Assembly (NCBI GenBank): GCA_017448985.1
Contig: JAFSKL010000006.1
Location: 1-52,265, forward strand
Length of the DNA stretch: 52,265 bases
Source of the DNA: Paludibacteraceae bacterium
GTDB lineage: Bacteria > Bacteroidota > Bacteroidia > Bacteroidales > Paludibacteraceae
Direction of reading: 5' to 3'
Part shown: one piece after another, positions 15,467-26,500 of the stretch
Numbering within the stretch: position 1 is the first letter of the stretch
Layout: each line of letters begins with the position of its first letter
Position numbers and translations under genes: made by a program
The notes under the pieces: generated by a model
Databases searched by the model: none
The model's input: only the letters and a program-made list of their open reading frames with translations
What the model was told of the DNA's origin: nothing

Positions 15467-16326
15467 AACGCATAGCCACCATAGGGTTCTTTGACGGCGT
15501 ACACACAGGGCATCAGTTCTTGTTCGGGCAGCTGCGCTCGGAGGCTGATGCCCGTGGTATGGAGCCGCTGATCATCACATTCGATGTGCATCCGCGTGCC
15601 GTGCTGCAGAGCGATTATATGCCGCAACTGCTCACGACGCTCGACGAACGCAAGGCCTTGCTGCGCACTTATGCCGAGGTCGTGGTACTGCCTTTTGCGG
15701 ATATTCATGCGTTGACGGCGGCGGAGTTCATGGAGCGCATCAAGGCACAGTACGAGGTCTCGGTGCTGCTGATGGGCTACGATCATCAGTTCGGTTCGGA
15801 CCGGCTCCGCAAGCCGCAGGACTACCGGCGCGTAGGTGAGCAATGCGGCATCGAAGTGCTGACGATGCCCGAGTTCGTGGCCGGTGAGTGGCATGTGTCC
15901 TCCACGGAGATCCGGCAGGCGCTGGAGAACGGCAACATAGCGGTGGCCAATGAACTGCTTGGTCGCCCGTACAGCCTCACAGGCCTTGTGGTACACGGCA
16001 AAGGTATCGGACACACCATCGGTTTTCCTACGGCCAATGTACAACCCGATGACCCGTGTCAGATCATCCCCAAGGCAGGGGTGTATGTGGGGAAAATTAA
16101 AAATTCAAAATTAAAAATTCAAAATTCAGAATTGCCGGCTTTTGTGAATATTGACACCAAAGGTGTCATTGAGGTGCATATACCGGCATTTAAAGGCGAT
16201 CTGTACGGGCAGCCGATGACCATTCAGTTCATGCGATTCCTGCGGGAAGAGCGGCAGTTCAAGAATTTGGAAGCCTTGCGCGAACAGATCAAGGCAGATA
16301 TTGATAGCATCCGGCATCAGGCTTGA
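15463..16326 (+). CDS. ribF: bifunctional riboflavin kinase/FAD synthetase
   Basis: 287 residues, beginning at GTG. The N-terminal FAD synthetase domain shows GFFDGVHTGH (HxGH nucleotidyltransferase), TFDVHPR and VSSTEIRQAL. The C-terminal riboflavin kinase domain has GRPYSLTGLVVHGKGIGHTI followed by GFPTAN. The enzyme turns riboflavin into FMN and then FAD. A heptamer array at 16093-16134 sits in frame and encodes KIKNSKLKIQNSEL where the kinase normally has a strand-turn, and the usual NIGxNPT-like element reads VNIDTKGV. Kinase activity may be altered or the loop may simply be tolerant. The 3' end overlaps the opposite-strand lipoprotein gene by 38 bases. Confidence 0.93.
   Translation: MKRIATIGFFDGVHTGHQFLFGQLRSEADARGMEPLIITFDVHPRAVLQSDYMPQLLTTLDERKALLRTYAEVVVLPFADIHALTAAEFMERIKAQYEVSVLLMGYDHQFGSDRLRKPQDYRRVGEQCGIEVLTMPEFVAGEWHVSSTEIRQALENGNIAVANELLGRPYSLTGLVVHGKGIGHTIGFPTANVQPDDPCQIIPKAGVYVGKIKNSKLKIQNSELPAFVNIDTKGVIEVHIPAFKGDLYGQPMTIQFMRFLREERQFKNLEALREQIKADIDSIRHQA
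16093..16134. repeat. heptamer array inside ribF
   Basis: Six 7-base units (AAAATTA, AAAATTC and one AGAATTG), in frame in the riboflavin kinase domain, encoding about 14 residues. Confidence 0.9.
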
Positions 16327-17722
16327 CCAGCGCCCTTGAGACACCGTCACGATCGGTCGGATAGGGCAGCGCTATCAGGCTGTCAGCGATGCCGATGGCA
16401 GGACTCAACGAATCCAGCCGGAAGTCATAATAGACATATTCCTTGTATTTGTAGAAATCATTGCGGAAGACGGGCATGGTGTCCGTCTGCTGCCAGTAGG
16501 TGTTGTCTGCGGCGTGAGGCAGCGGCAGAGTGTCCGTCTTCAGATAATTGCCAACGAAAGCGCCTTCGTAATAGCGGTCCAGCGGCGTGGCCACCACCAG
16601 TTGGTTTGAGCGATAGCCGGTGATGATACTGTTGTAGAACGAGGTCGCGGTATGAGGCTGCGCCTTGTCCAGGTTGTCGATATACACCGCCGCGGCATCT
16701 TCCTTGCCCACCGACTGAATACGGATGTTCGTATAGCCGAAATAGGACGCTATCGTCGAGTGGATGAACGAATGCTTGCCACCCGAACAATAGACGCAGT
16801 ACGAGGCGCAGTTGCTGATCTCCGTGTTCGTGACCTCGGCATCCACATTGAGCAGCACAAGGCCGTACATGGCGTGATTGTGTATGCGGCAACCGTCCAT
16901 CGTCAGGCGGCTCAAAGCACTTGTTCCGCTGCCTGCACAATAGAGACCTACATTGCCCGAAAGGATATCCACATAGTGCAGTTCGTATGTCTGCGCTTTG
17001 TCCGACACCACATAGATGCCGTTCCAACTGCCGGAAGCAAAGCGGTACGGCACGCTGTCGAACAAGTTGTCGAGCCTGTCGCCGCTGAACACGACAGGCG
17101 CCTCCAGCGTGCCCTGCGCGTCGATGTCGCCTTGCGCAAACAGGCAGGCGTTGTTGTGCATATACACCCGTGCACCCGCTTGCATCGTCAGCTTGCCGTT
17201 CACGACCAGCGTGTCGAAGATGAGGTAGGGCAGGGTGTTGGTGAAGGTGAAGTTCTGCACAAACGTACAGCCTTTCTTGCCGATGCGCTGCACATTCTGG
17301 CCGTAGGCCTCCAATTGCACCTCTTGCGTGTTGCCGGAACGCAGGTGGAAGCACAGCTGGTCACAGACGAGCATCGGATTGGTCTCGGCGTTCGGGTCTA
17401 TCTCCACGCGAACAAAGACGAACAGGCTGTCTCCGCCGTTCAACTGCAGGTGGGTCAGACAGTCCAGCTCCGGTTCTCCGTCCACATTGACGCGAAAAGC
17501 CTTGTTCTCTTTCAACTGCACGCCGTCGATCACTACGGCGTTGCGGTTCCGGTTATAGACCATCAGTTGCGCTGTAGCACTGCCTTGCGCCGTGAACACC
17601 GTGTCGAAACGCAGCGTGTCGCACGAGAAAGTGAGCCGCAAGGTCGGGTCGTCGCTCACCTGCTCCTCGCGGCAGCTTATTAGCGCGTATGCGCATACTA
17701 TAATAAGGAGAAACTTACGCAC
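16289..17722 (-). CDS. lipoprotein with a parallel beta-helix
   Basis: 477 residues beginning at GTG, directly after the PorT stop with no gap. The N-terminus is a lipoprotein signal with lipobox ALISC, so the mature protein is membrane-anchored through Cys17. An immunoglobulin-like N-terminal part is followed by repeated short strands (about 170-400) typical of right-handed beta-helices, as in pectate lyase-like folds, ending with PDAGCYQYLP. Such proteins often bind or process polysaccharide, but no catalytic residues were recognised. The gene overlaps ribF tail to tail by 38 bases. Probably translated together with porT. Confidence 0.83.
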   Translation of the reverse strand: MRKFLLIIVCAYALISCREEQVSDDPTLRLTFSCDTLRFDTVFTAQGSATAQLMVYNRNRNAVVIDGVQLKENKAFRVNVDGEPELDCLTHLQLNGGDSLFVFVRVEIDPNAETNPMLVCDQLCFHLRSGNTQEVQLEAYGQNVQRIGKKGCTFVQNFTFTNTLPYLIFDTLVVNGKLTMQAGARVYMHNNACLFAQGDIDAQGTLEAPVVFSGDRLDNLFDSVPYRFASGSWNGIYVVSDKAQTYELHYVDILSGNVGLYCAGSGTSALSRLTMDGCRIHNHAMYGLVLLNVDAEVTNTEISNCASYCVYCSGGKHSFIHSTIASYFGYTNIRIQSVGKEDAAAVYIDNLDKAQPHTATSFYNSIITGYRSNQLVVATPLDRYYEGAFVGNYLKTDTLPLPHAADNTYWQQTDTMPVFRNDFYKYKEYVYYDFRLDSLSPAIGIADSLIALPYPTDRDGVSRALVKPDAGCYQYLP

Positions 17723-18472
17723 TTACTCAAAATTGAAAGTCAGGCAAATACAATGCGAAGTCATCCGCTGGATGGCATTGGTGTAGAAATAGTCCTGCGC
17801 CGCCAGCTGGTCTGTACGCTTACTGATGGGACATAACTGGTCGGCAAAACCGATACGGTAGGTGATCTCGGGACAGAACTTGAACCAGCGGAAATAGAGG
17901 TCCACGCCAAAGCCCACTTCGGCAAAATAGTCCATCAGATTAAGCATCACGGCTTTCTCGCTGTCACGGCTCACATTAATGCTCGCACCGCCTCCGACAA
18001 TGACATAGGGCCGGTAGTTGCCCTCACGCGCTGCCGACCATTTGAGGTAAAGCGGCAGGTTAACAGGTATCGCCAGCACATCCACTTTGTTGCCTGTACC
18101 CGGCGTGCCCGATACGGGACGACCCGACTCCGCTTTGTACGAGATAGTGCGGTTGGTGAACTGAATACCCGGACAGAAACGGAGATTGAGGTACCGGCAC
18201 AGGCGCAGGTCCGTGATGAAACCCACATGGAAACCCGGCAAAATACTGCTCACGCGCGCATGATAGACATCATAATCCTCGGGATCAATCGGGTTCTGAA
18301 TAGAGTCCTGAGTGTCCGTGATACCGAATGAGGCGAAGTTAACGCCTAACTGGAAACCGAAATGGAAGAGCTTGTCGTCCACATACGGCCTGTTCTGTCC
18401 CTGCTGAGCCCTTGCCGGAACAAGGATCAGGGACAAAAGACAAAGGACTAATATGTACCGTTTAGAAATCAT
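17723..18472 (-). CDS. porT: PorT-family protein of the type IX secretion system
   Basis: 249 residues with a signal peptide (ILVLCLLSLILVPARAQ) and an eight-stranded outer-membrane barrel pattern. The PorT blocks are visible: KLFHFGFQLGVNFASF, LPGFHVGFITDLRLCRYLNL, and a C-terminal TSHCICLTFNFE. PorT is required for secretion of proteins with type IX tails in Porphyromonas and relatives. The frame can be opened to 18529, but ATG 18472 gives the signal peptide, overlapping the receptor's stop by 11 bases. Two proteins in this window (pectate lyase and subtilase) carry type IX-like tails, which fits. Confidence 0.88.
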   Translation of the reverse strand: MISKRYILVLCLLSLILVPARAQQGQNRPYVDDKLFHFGFQLGVNFASFGITDTQDSIQNPIDPEDYDVYHARVSSILPGFHVGFITDLRLCRYLNLRFCPGIQFTNRTISYKAESGRPVSGTPGTGNKVDVLAIPVNLPLYLKWSAAREGNYRPYVIVGGGASINVSRDSEKAVMLNLMDYFAEVGFGVDLYFRWFKFCPEITYRIGFADQLCPISKRTDQLAAQDYFYTNAIQRMTSHCICLTFNFE

Positions 18473-21032
18473 TGTCTGTGTTGCTGTTTCCACTATCATC
18501 CATATCGTCTCCGCCACCCATATCGCCATCAGGACGACCCGGACGACGACGCTGCTGGTTACCGAAATTGTAGGTAATGGTCAGGCTGATGGAGCGGCTG
18601 TGCCAACGGTTCTCGCTGAACTGCCAGAAACCGTCACCCCAGGTCGTGTTGCGCCTTGCACGGCTGTCCAACAGGTCTCGCACATTGAGCGCCAAAGCCA
18701 ACTGCTTGTTGAGGAAAGTATGGCGAAGACCGATGTCAATCGAGTAACTGTGGCTCGTCGTACCCTGTGCCACCACTCTCGGTGAACGGTAAGCGGCAGT
18801 GAGCTGACCACTGAAATTCTTCGTGAAAAGGAATTGCGCGTTGATGCGTACGGAGCCAGCAAAGATGTTCTGGCCTGCCAATTGAACGGGTATCGTATCG
18901 CCCTGATGGTAGATCTCTTCATCGATCGGAGCGATGTTGTTCCAATAGAAATTGGCACTCGTAGTCAGTTGCAGCAGTTCGCCGAAGAGACGGTTCTTTG
19001 CCACCACTTCCACACCTAACTCCTGACGGGTTGCCACATTGAGGTAGGTGTTCTTCATGATCGCCGTATTCGGGTCCGTCGGGTCTATGTAGTCCATATA
19101 CTTGACATTCTGCACAGCGCCTTCACGGTACTTCCAGAACACGCCTGCCGACAGCGTGTGCCGCTCCCAGGTCTTGAGGTAATTGAGCTCGAGGTTGTTC
19201 GAATAAGCCGGCAACAGATCCACATTACCGTAACTGATGTTCGTGCTATCCGAGAAGTCCATACGCGGATTGATCTGGTGGCCCCACGGACGGTTCACTC
19301 GGCGCGTGTAGTTGAGTTGTAACTCATGCCCGTTGCCGAAATCATAGCCGATGTACGCACTCGGGAACACCTGGAAATAGGCGGTATCTTTCTTGTTCGG
19401 GAACTTCTCGTATGAGTCCTGAATATCCCCGTTTCCGTCCTTGTAACTCGACTCCAGATGCCGCATGTAGTACTCGCCGCGCAGACCCACTTGAATCGAC
19501 AGCTTGTCCCAGAAACGGTTGCCGTAAGTCACATAGATAGCGTGGTTTTGCGTCAGGCCGTTGGCGTCGGAGAAATACGGATACAGTTCGACCGGGTTCC
19601 CGTTGACGATGTTATGAGCAGCGGAAAGGCTGTTGCTCCAGTTGCGCGTATAGTCGTATCCGGCTTCCAGGCGGCTCTGCGGCGTCGGTTTCCATTCATA
19701 GTCCGCTTTCACCTCGATGCCCTGGTTCTTGTTCTCGTTCGACTGGTCTTGGTAGGTCGTGTCGTTGTTCTCTATCTGGGTGTAGTCGGTGAACTGGTTC
19801 CAACCGAAGTTGTTGTATGTACCACTGACGAAGAGCTTGTGCTCGTCCATCTCGAAGGTATAGTCGAGTGTCGCCATCCCTCCGGGATGATAGCCGTTAC
19901 CCGTCTGGTCACGCGAGTAGTCACGCAGCACGGTGCCATCTTTGTCCTCCAAGAGGTAGGTGCGGTGATTCATGTTGCGGTTGTTGAACACCTTCGGCTC
20001 GCTGACCATACCGAAGCCCGAAACGCCGATCGTATGTCCTTCCGCCACGTGGAAGTTCAACCCGCCTCGCGTGAACAGTCCTCCACCGCGGTGGCTCTGT
20101 TCGCCATTCTGCGTCAGGTGGCTGACTATCAGCGACGAGTCAAGCACTTGCTCACCTGTGCCGTTCAGGTTGTAACGGTCCGTCTGGCTACCGCCGTTGC
20201 TGGTGTGGTAACGGTAGCCGACGTTGAAATAGCCGTCCACAGGACCGGCATTGAAGTTGATGTTGAAACCGAGATTGGCGCCCGGAGGCGTCGTCCACGG
20301 AGCCGCCAATGCATAGTTGATACCGGCCTGAACAGAACCGTAATAGCCTGCTGAACGGTCTTTCTTCATCACCAAGTTGATGATACCGGATGTTCCTTCC
20401 GGCGAGAACTTGGCACTCGGATTTGTGATCAGCTCTATCTTCTCAATTGTTCCGGCGGGCATCTGTTGCAACACCTGCGCGCGGTTCTCTGCCGTCAGAC
20501 CTGCCGGCTTGCCGTTGATCCAGATCTCCACATCCTCCGAGTTACGCAGACTGATGTTGCCTTCCTGGTCCACATCTACCGAAGGGATGTTCTCCAGCAC
20601 ATCGGTCACGCTCGCACCCGCTGAAGCTATGTTCTGATCGACGGTAAACACTTTCTTGTCGAGCTCAAAGCGCATAGACGAGCCTTGTCCGACCACTTCC
20701 ACATCTTGCAGCACCTGCGTGTCCTCGCGCAACGCAATGCGTCCGAGGTTTAGCGGCTTACCGGACACCGTGATGTCCCGTCTCTGCTCGCTGTAACCCA
20801 TAAACGACACGATCAGCGTGTATGTCCCGTCTTTGAGTTCGAGCGCAAAATCGCCTTTCTCGTCAGTGATAGTACCGCCTACCGGAGTAGGGTCATTGGC
20901 TTTGACCACGCTCACATTGGCAAAGTCGATCGGCTGCTTTGTGCCGAAATCGATCACTTTTCCGGTCACTTCTGCGGCCATGAGCCAATAGCTGAAGGCC
21001 AATAGGCCTATTAGTAAATAAATTCGTTTCAT
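18462..21032 (-). CDS. TonB-dependent outer-membrane receptor
   Basis: 856 residues. Signal peptide, then a carboxypeptidase-regulatory-like domain (about 20-100: EVTGKVIDFGTKQPIDFANV), a plug domain with VTDVLENIPSVDVDQEGNIS and EIWINGKPAG, and a 22-strand type barrel. The tail ends in a Gly-Asp-rich extension after the last strand, so the usual final aromatic residue is not at the end. Such receptors import siderophores, cobalamin or glycans; no partner SusD is present, and the substrate is not deducible. ATG 21032 lies 5 bases after aroQ; ATG 21041 is possible but overlaps aroQ. Its signal peptide is encoded by heptamer repeats. Confidence 0.92.
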   Translation of the reverse strand: MKRIYLLIGLLAFSYWLMAAEVTGKVIDFGTKQPIDFANVSVVKANDPTPVGGTITDEKGDFALELKDGTYTLIVSFMGYSEQRRDITVSGKPLNLGRIALREDTQVLQDVEVVGQGSSMRFELDKKVFTVDQNIASAGASVTDVLENIPSVDVDQEGNISLRNSEDVEIWINGKPAGLTAENRAQVLQQMPAGTIEKIELITNPSAKFSPEGTSGIINLVMKKDRSAGYYGSVQAGINYALAAPWTTPPGANLGFNINFNAGPVDGYFNVGYRYHTSNGGSQTDRYNLNGTGEQVLDSSLIVSHLTQNGEQSHRGGGLFTRGGLNFHVAEGHTIGVSGFGMVSEPKVFNNRNMNHRTYLLEDKDGTVLRDYSRDQTGNGYHPGGMATLDYTFEMDEHKLFVSGTYNNFGWNQFTDYTQIENNDTTYQDQSNENKNQGIEVKADYEWKPTPQSRLEAGYDYTRNWSNSLSAAHNIVNGNPVELYPYFSDANGLTQNHAIYVTYGNRFWDKLSIQVGLRGEYYMRHLESSYKDGNGDIQDSYEKFPNKKDTAYFQVFPSAYIGYDFGNGHELQLNYTRRVNRPWGHQINPRMDFSDSTNISYGNVDLLPAYSNNLELNYLKTWERHTLSAGVFWKYREGAVQNVKYMDYIDPTDPNTAIMKNTYLNVATRQELGVEVVAKNRLFGELLQLTTSANFYWNNIAPIDEEIYHQGDTIPVQLAGQNIFAGSVRINAQFLFTKNFSGQLTAAYRSPRVVAQGTTSHSYSIDIGLRHTFLNKQLALALNVRDLLDSRARRNTTWGDGFWQFSENRWHSRSISLTITYNFGNQQRRRPGRPDGDMGGGDDMDDSGNSNTDNDF
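20984..21018. repeat. heptamer array in the receptor signal peptide
   Basis: GCCAATA, GCTGAAG, GCCAATA, GGCCTAT, TAGTAAA (plus strand) cover the hydrophobic core of the signal peptide (LLAFSYWLMA). Confidence 0.7.
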
Positions 21033-21037
21033 GTGAG

Positions 21038-21496
21038 TCATTGTTTATTGGTGTGAGTAAGTATCCATTCCACGGCCTCTGCATAGCCGTCTGTTCCTTT
21101 TCCTATTATACTATGCGCGCACACGTCCGTGAGCAGGCTCGTCCGCCGGAAAGGCTCGCGTTGGCTGATATCGCTGATATGCACTTCCACCACAGGCACC
21201 TCGCAGTCCTCTACGGCATCCCGTAGGGCAACGCTTGTATGACTGTACCCGCCTGCGTTCAGGACGATACCATCTGCCTGTAGGTTCGAAGAACCGTCCT
21301 GTAGCGGCTCTGCCACGTCCTGTATTCTGTCAATCAGATCCCCTTCGTGATTCGACTGATAGTACGCAAAATGGACATCCGGCCAGCGCTTTTGTATTTC
21401 CAACAAAATCTGTGCCATGCTCTTTGAACCGTATATCTCCGGCTTTCGTCGTCCCAAACGATTCAAATTCGGTCCGTTGATAATAAGAATTTTCAT
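21038..21496 (-). CDS. aroQ: type II 3-dehydroquinate dehydratase
   Basis: 152 residues. It removes water from 3-dehydroquinate in the shikimate pathway. The type II signature is intact: [10 protein letters not shown], the catalytic Tyr22 in PEIYGS, and [13 protein letters not shown] with the substrate-binding Asn and His; the conserved VEVHISD follows. A 10-residue insert ([10 protein letters not shown]) replaces the usual short turn before DGIVLNAG and is encoded by a palindromic element at 21277-21304. It starts four bases inside the end of rho and is followed by the receptor gene at 5 bases. Confidence 0.95.
   Translation of the reverse strand: MKILIINGPNLNRLGRRKPEIYGSKSMAQILLEIQKRWPDVHFAYYQSNHEGDLIDRIQDVAEPLQDGSSNLQADGIVLNAGGYSHTSVALRDAVEDCEVPVVEVHISDISQREPFRRTSLLTDVCAHSIIGKGTDGYAEAVEWILTHTNKQ
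21277..21304. repeat. palindromic element inside aroQ
   Basis: Flanks reading CTACAGG on the coding strand surround a perfect hairpin, GGTTC-GAA-GAACC (21283-21295). The same flank-hairpin-flank design occurs in dsbD at 36904-36946. Confidence 0.78.
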
Positions 21497-23310
21497 CTTG
21501 CCCCGTTAACAGCCAGAAGGAACTCGTCATTGTCTTCGGTCCGTTCCATGTACGACTTCAGCTTCTCCATCGCTTCCTGTCCGCTCATGTCGCTCAACTG
21601 CTTGCGGATTTGCCACATACGGCTGATCACATCCGGTGGTAGCAGCAAGTCGTCACGACGCGTGCTCGATGCCGGTATATCGACGGCAGGGAAGATACGG
21701 CGGTTAGCCAACTTACGGTCAAGTTGCAGTTCCATGTTACCTGTTCCCTTGAACTCCTCGAAGATCAGGTCGTCCATCTTGCTGCCCGTCTCGGTCAACG
21801 CCGTAGCGATGATCGTCAACGAACCGCCGAACTCGATGTTTCGGGCTGCTCCGAAGAAGCGTTTGGGCTTGTGCAGCGCCTGTGCCTCCACACCGCCGGA
21901 CAGCACTTTACCGCTCGAAGGAGCCACTGTGTTGTATGCGCGAGCAAGACGGGTGATTGAGTCCAGCAAGATCACAACATCATGGCCGCTCTCCACTAAC
22001 CGTTTGGCTTTCTCATGAACGATGTTCGCCACCTTCACATGGTTTTCTGCCGGCTCATCGAATGTCGATGCAATCACTTCGGCATTCACGCTACGGGCCA
22101 TATCGGTCACCTCCTCCGGACGCTCGTCAATGAGGAGCACGATCATATACACCTCGGGATTATTCTTCAAGATAGCGTTCGCTAACTCCTTGAGTAACAC
22201 TGTTTTACCGGTTTTCGGCTGTGCCACAATCAGTCCGCGCTGACCCTTGCCGATAGGCGCAAAAAGGTCGATCATACGCACACTTAGCGAGTCTCCGTGA
22301 CCCGTACACAGTTTGAACTTCTGGTCCGGGAAGAGTGGGGTGAGATTCTCGAACGCGATGCGTTGTTTGGCCAATTCGGGTGCCAAACCATTGATGCGGA
22401 TCACCTTGTCCATCGGGAAGAACTTGTCCGGCTGCGGGTTAACGCGTATCGAGCACTCAATCGTATCGCCGGGTTTCAGACCATACTGACGCACCTGGTC
22501 TTTGCTTACATAGATATCGTCCGGGCTCGGCAGGTAGTTGTAGTCTGCCGAACGCAAGAACCCATACCCATCCGGAGCGCACTCCAAGGTGCCCATGGCT
22601 ATCACATTCTCGCCTAAGTTCGGCAGGATGAAATCGTTGTTCTCTTCTTCCTCCTCCGGCTCCTCTACAGGTGCTTCTGCAACGGTTTTCTCCTCTTGCT
22701 CTTGTACCTCCTGTTCAACGGTTTGGGCAACTTTCGTCTCTTCCTCTTTCGGCGTGTCAAACAGCGTCGCTTCCGGCTTCGGTTCCTCCACTTTCTTCTT
22801 AGGCCGCCCGCGTTTTTTCTGTGCAGGCTTTACCTCTTCTGCTTTCACCTCTACTTTCGGTTCCTCTACTTTGGGCTCCTCTTCCCTTTCACCTTTCACT
22901 TTTAGCCTTTCTCCTTCCTCTACCGGTGCTTCACCCAACAAACCGCCTATTTGTTGTACTGTACGGTTAGGCTTGTGGTTATTGGCTTCGATCTGCTCCT
23001 GCATCTTCGCCAACTGCTCTTTCTCCGTACCCACAGTACCGATGTCGGCCTTTGCAATTGCAATCTCAATCTTCTTTGGCGCTCGTTTCACACCGCGTGT
23101 ACGCTCGCGCTTGCTTGGCAAACCGGCGGCTACGCGTTCGTCCTCTTTGGCCTGTACTTTGGCAGCTCGGTCGTCCGCCTGCGCATCAAGAATAGCATAA
23201 CTGATTTCGCGTATAGACTGACTACGACGGGGATTAAGCCCCATGTTCTTCGCAATCTCACGCACCTGATCGAGCGTCATTCGCTCGAGTTTTTGTAATT
23301 CGTATTGCAT
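21493..23310 (-). CDS. rho: transcription termination factor Rho
   Basis: 605 residues. Rho is a hexameric RNA-dependent helicase that ends transcription. From residue 230: an RNA-binding cold-shock-like domain ([15 protein letters not shown]), then the ATPase with Walker [12 protein letters not shown], Walker [17 protein letters not shown] and the Q- and R-loop region. Residues 50-225 are a low-complexity acidic and basic insert typical of Bacteroidetes Rho. ATG 23310 is the first start downstream of the promoter at 23399, giving an 85-base leader. A heptamer array at 22884-22918 lies in frame in the disordered part. The stop overlaps aroQ by four bases. Confidence 0.96.
   Translation of the reverse strand: MQYELQKLERMTLDQVREIAKNMGLNPRRSQSIREISYAILDAQADDRAAKVQAKEDERVAAGLPSKRERTRGVKRAPKKIEIAIAKADIGTVGTEKEQLAKMQEQIEANNHKPNRTVQQIGGLLGEAPVEEGERLKVKGEREEEPKVEEPKVEVKAEEVKPAQKKRGRPKKKVEEPKPEATLFDTPKEEETKVAQTVEQEVQEQEEKTVAEAPVEEPEEEEENNDFILPNLGENVIAMGTLECAPDGYGFLRSADYNYLPSPDDIYVSKDQVRQYGLKPGDTIECSIRVNPQPDKFFPMDKVIRINGLAPELAKQRIAFENLTPLFPDQKFKLCTGHGDSLSVRMIDLFAPIGKGQRGLIVAQPKTGKTVLLKELANAILKNNPEVYMIVLLIDERPEEVTDMARSVNAEVIASTFDEPAENHVKVANIVHEKAKRLVESGHDVVILLDSITRLARAYNTVAPSSGKVLSGGVEAQALHKPKRFFGAARNIEFGGSLTIIATALTETGSKMDDLIFEEFKGTGNMELQLDRKLANRRIFPAVDIPASSTRRDDLLLPPDVISRMWQIRKQLSDMSGQEAMEKLKSYMERTEDNDEFLLAVNGAR
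22884..22918. repeat. heptamer array inside the rho disordered region
   Basis: CCCTTTC, ACCTTTC, ACTTTTA, GCCTTTC, TCCTTCC in tandem (plus strand), encoding [12 protein letters not shown]. Confidence 0.8.
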
Positions 23311-23398
23311 AGTTAAAAAACAAATATTTACTTGGAATAAAAAACAAATGTTTTTCGGAAAAACTTGACAAAAGAGACTCCTTTTCTCAAATCCGCTG

Positions 23399-23429
23399 CA
23401 AAGGTACAACAATTTTTCGAAATATACAA
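23399..23429 (-). promoter_or_regulatory. rho promoter
   Basis: Minus strand: TTG about 23429-23427, 20-base spacer, TACCTTTG at 23406-23399. It yields an 85-base leader, long enough for autoregulation as in other rho genes, though no specific structure was identified. Confidence 0.8.
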
Positions 23430-23518
23430 GGATTTTTGCAAAAAAATGCAAATATTTTCGATAATTTCTCATATTTTTGCAACAAAATGCAAAAAAAATG
23501 AAAAAAAACGCAAAAAAA

Positions 23519-23550
23519 TTTGCATATATAAATAATTTTATGTAATTTTG
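23519..23550 (+). promoter_or_regulatory. addA-like gene promoter
   Basis: TTTG at 23519-23522, 20-base spacer, TAATTTTG at 23543-23550. The predicted transcript starts near 23557, which rules out the GTG at 23552 and selects ATG 23570. Confidence 0.82.
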
Positions 23551-23569
23551 CGTGCAAAATTGGTTAGAT

Positions 23570-26500
23570 ATGGATAAACAACTGATAAACACACATCGTC
23601 CTGTGACTATTTGCAGGGCATCGGCGGGAACAGGAAAGACCTATACGCTGGCTGCGTATTATGTGGGCTTACTGCTTTCCGGCGAGGATTACCGTTCGAT
23701 TCTTGCCATCACTTTCACTAACAAAGCTACAGCTGAAATGAGCGAGCGCATCATGGGCTACCTCTACAGCATCTCGCAGGGTGGGGAGAAACCGTTCCTT
23801 GCGCGCGCACGTCAATTTATGGTACGCGACGCGCAGGCGCCCGATGAAGAGCTGCAGCGTCGTGCACGTCTCTGCTTCCGGCGCATGCTGCTGGACTACG
23901 ACAATGTGCAAGTTCAAACAATCGACTCGTTCCTCCAAACGCTGCTCAGCGGTTTGGCGGGCGTGCTGCGGATGAGTGCCGGACTGAGTACCGAATTGGA
24001 TATTGACCATGTGATCGCTCAGGCTGTGGACCAGTTGCTTACCACCGAGATGACAGCTGCTGACCGTTCCATCCTCGAGGATTACATGCGCCTCAAACTG
24101 GACGAGCAGAGCCGCTGGGACATTCGGCAGAACCTCTGCGCCATGGCTAAAGAACTGTACGGCGAATCGGTGCAAATGCTCGATGCCAACGGACTGATCT
24201 GCTTCGACACCGAGGCGATTGAGCGTCGCCGCAAGGTGGTGGAGGAGTTGTGGAATACGAACGAACTGGTGGAGGAACTGCGTCAAGTGTTGGCCGGCTG
24301 TAATCCCGACACTTTCAACCGAAACACGCTCTATGGCTACAATCGTTTGATGCGCAGTCTGGAAGCACCTGAGAAAATGTCGGCAGATGACCGTTTCCGG
24401 GGTGTTACTTCCAAGTCCAGTAATTCGGAAGATATGTCTCGTGCCTCTGCGCTTGCCGGACGCGTAGGACGATTCTACAACACGCTTCAACTGACTGTCC
24501 GTTTCAGCCTTGATATGGAACTGATGGCCTCGTTGCAGGCGCTCATACAGCGGAATTTGGCGGAAGCCAACTGTGCACTCTTGGCTCGTACGGCGAGCAC
24601 TCTCTCCAATGCCTTGCGGCAAGGAGATGCGGACTTTATCCTCGAGAAAGCCGGAATCAGATACAAACATATCCTCATCGATGAGTTCCAGGATACGAGT
24701 CGTCTCCAATGGAGCGTCATCGAGCGTCTTCTGCAGGATGTGCTTGCAGGGGCGGGACATACGCTCCTCATCGTTGGCGACATCAAACAGTCGATCTACC
24801 GCTGGCGAAACGGAGATTGGCATATCATGGAGAGCCTGACGAGTGAAGAGGGGAACGAACTGACGAAAGATCGGCTCAATCCGGACTTCACTTCCCTCAC
24901 GCGTAATTTCCGAAGCAGTGAGAATGTGGTGAACTTCAATCTCTCGCTCTTTCGGCATATCGTCGCTACCTATCGCGCAGGTTCGGAAAAGCCCGATTCC
25001 ATCGAGCAAGAGCTCATTGAACGCATATACGGAGAAGGTTTTAAACCCGAGGATCTCGACCAATTCTATCAGTCGGACAAGAAAAAAGGCGGATTTGTGC
25101 GTTTCCGTGCTTTCCCCAAACGGCGTCCGACAGCGACACCCGATGATGCGCCAAAGAAGATTGCTTCGGCGCGTGAACTGATGACACGCGATATGTTCGA
25201 TGCGATGGAGAGCCTTCTGGCGCAAGGTGCTTTACCTTCAGATATGATGATCCTCGTGCGTGAACGCAAGGATGCAGCGTATATCACAGACCTGCATATC
25301 ACCTTGGATGCGGAGCGTTATCCGCTTCTGACGCAGGCACATATCGTCTCTGCGGACAGTTTTCTGCTCAAAGCATCACAGGCTGTTCTAACGGTGATAG
25401 CGGCACTCCAATATGCGGTGCGTAATGATGATGTAGCTGCCAAATACATCGAGTTGGCTACGCAAAAGCCCGATATCATCGATCGAATCAAAGAACGCGT
25501 CACATCCAAGACGCCTCTCTACGAAGCCGTGAGCGAACTGATCAAACTGCTGCTGGCCGATACCGACGGACAATACAAAGGATCCGAAACTGCGTATATC
25601 AACAGTTTGCTGGACCGTACACGCGAGTTTGTCAGCGCTTATGGCAGTCGTATTGACGATTTCCTCACATACTGGGATGACACGCTGCATGAAAAACCGA
25701 TACCCGCTTCGGCTTCGGATGCGATTCGTATCCTGACTGTGCACGCCAGCAAAGGACTGCAGGCGCAGACACTCTTCGTACCTTTCTGCACTTGGACCAA
25801 AGAGACGGGACAACATCCGCAGAAAATATGGTGTCAGGTACCGGACACCATCGATGAATCCGGCGATTTTGTGCCTATACAGGATGGACCCGAGATGTGC
25901 GAATCGGCTTACCATCGCTACTATGAAGAGGAACACCTCAACCTCCGCATCGACAATCTCAATATGCTCTATGTGGCGCTTACCCGCGCGGAGGACAATC
26001 TCTACATATCTGCCGATTTCCCGATTACGACCAAAGGCTGCATGGGCACATGTAACCGCGTGGGACGCTATCTGTTGGACTACACGGATATGAACGAAAC
26101 GGTGTTGCGCGAGGACCTGCCTGTCACTCTTGATGGCGCTCCCTATGCAGAATATGCCGTTGGTCAGCCGGTGATTGCTAATCGTCAATTGTCCAATCGT
26201 CAATCGTCAGCCGATAACAAGCCCTTCTCGTTTAGCGGAGTGCCGACTGAGTATGCCGAGTTATGGTCGAACAGCGACCATGTACGCTTTGTGCAGTCGC
26301 AGGAAGGCGCTTTGTACACCGACTATGGCGATGAGGCATATCGTCGCGTGGCGCGGATGGACTTCGGAAATCTTTGCCACGAGATCTTTGCACATCTGCA
26401 CAAAGCCGATGAACTTGAGCAGGTGTTGGACGATTTCGAGAGTCAGGGACAGATAGCCTCCAAAGAGCAGCGTGACGAGCTAAAAGCCTTGATTTCATCG

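Noticed and set aside
16652..17683. Plus-strand frame of 343 codons
   Set aside because: Antisense to the beta-helix lipoprotein, which has a lipobox and a complete fold pattern.
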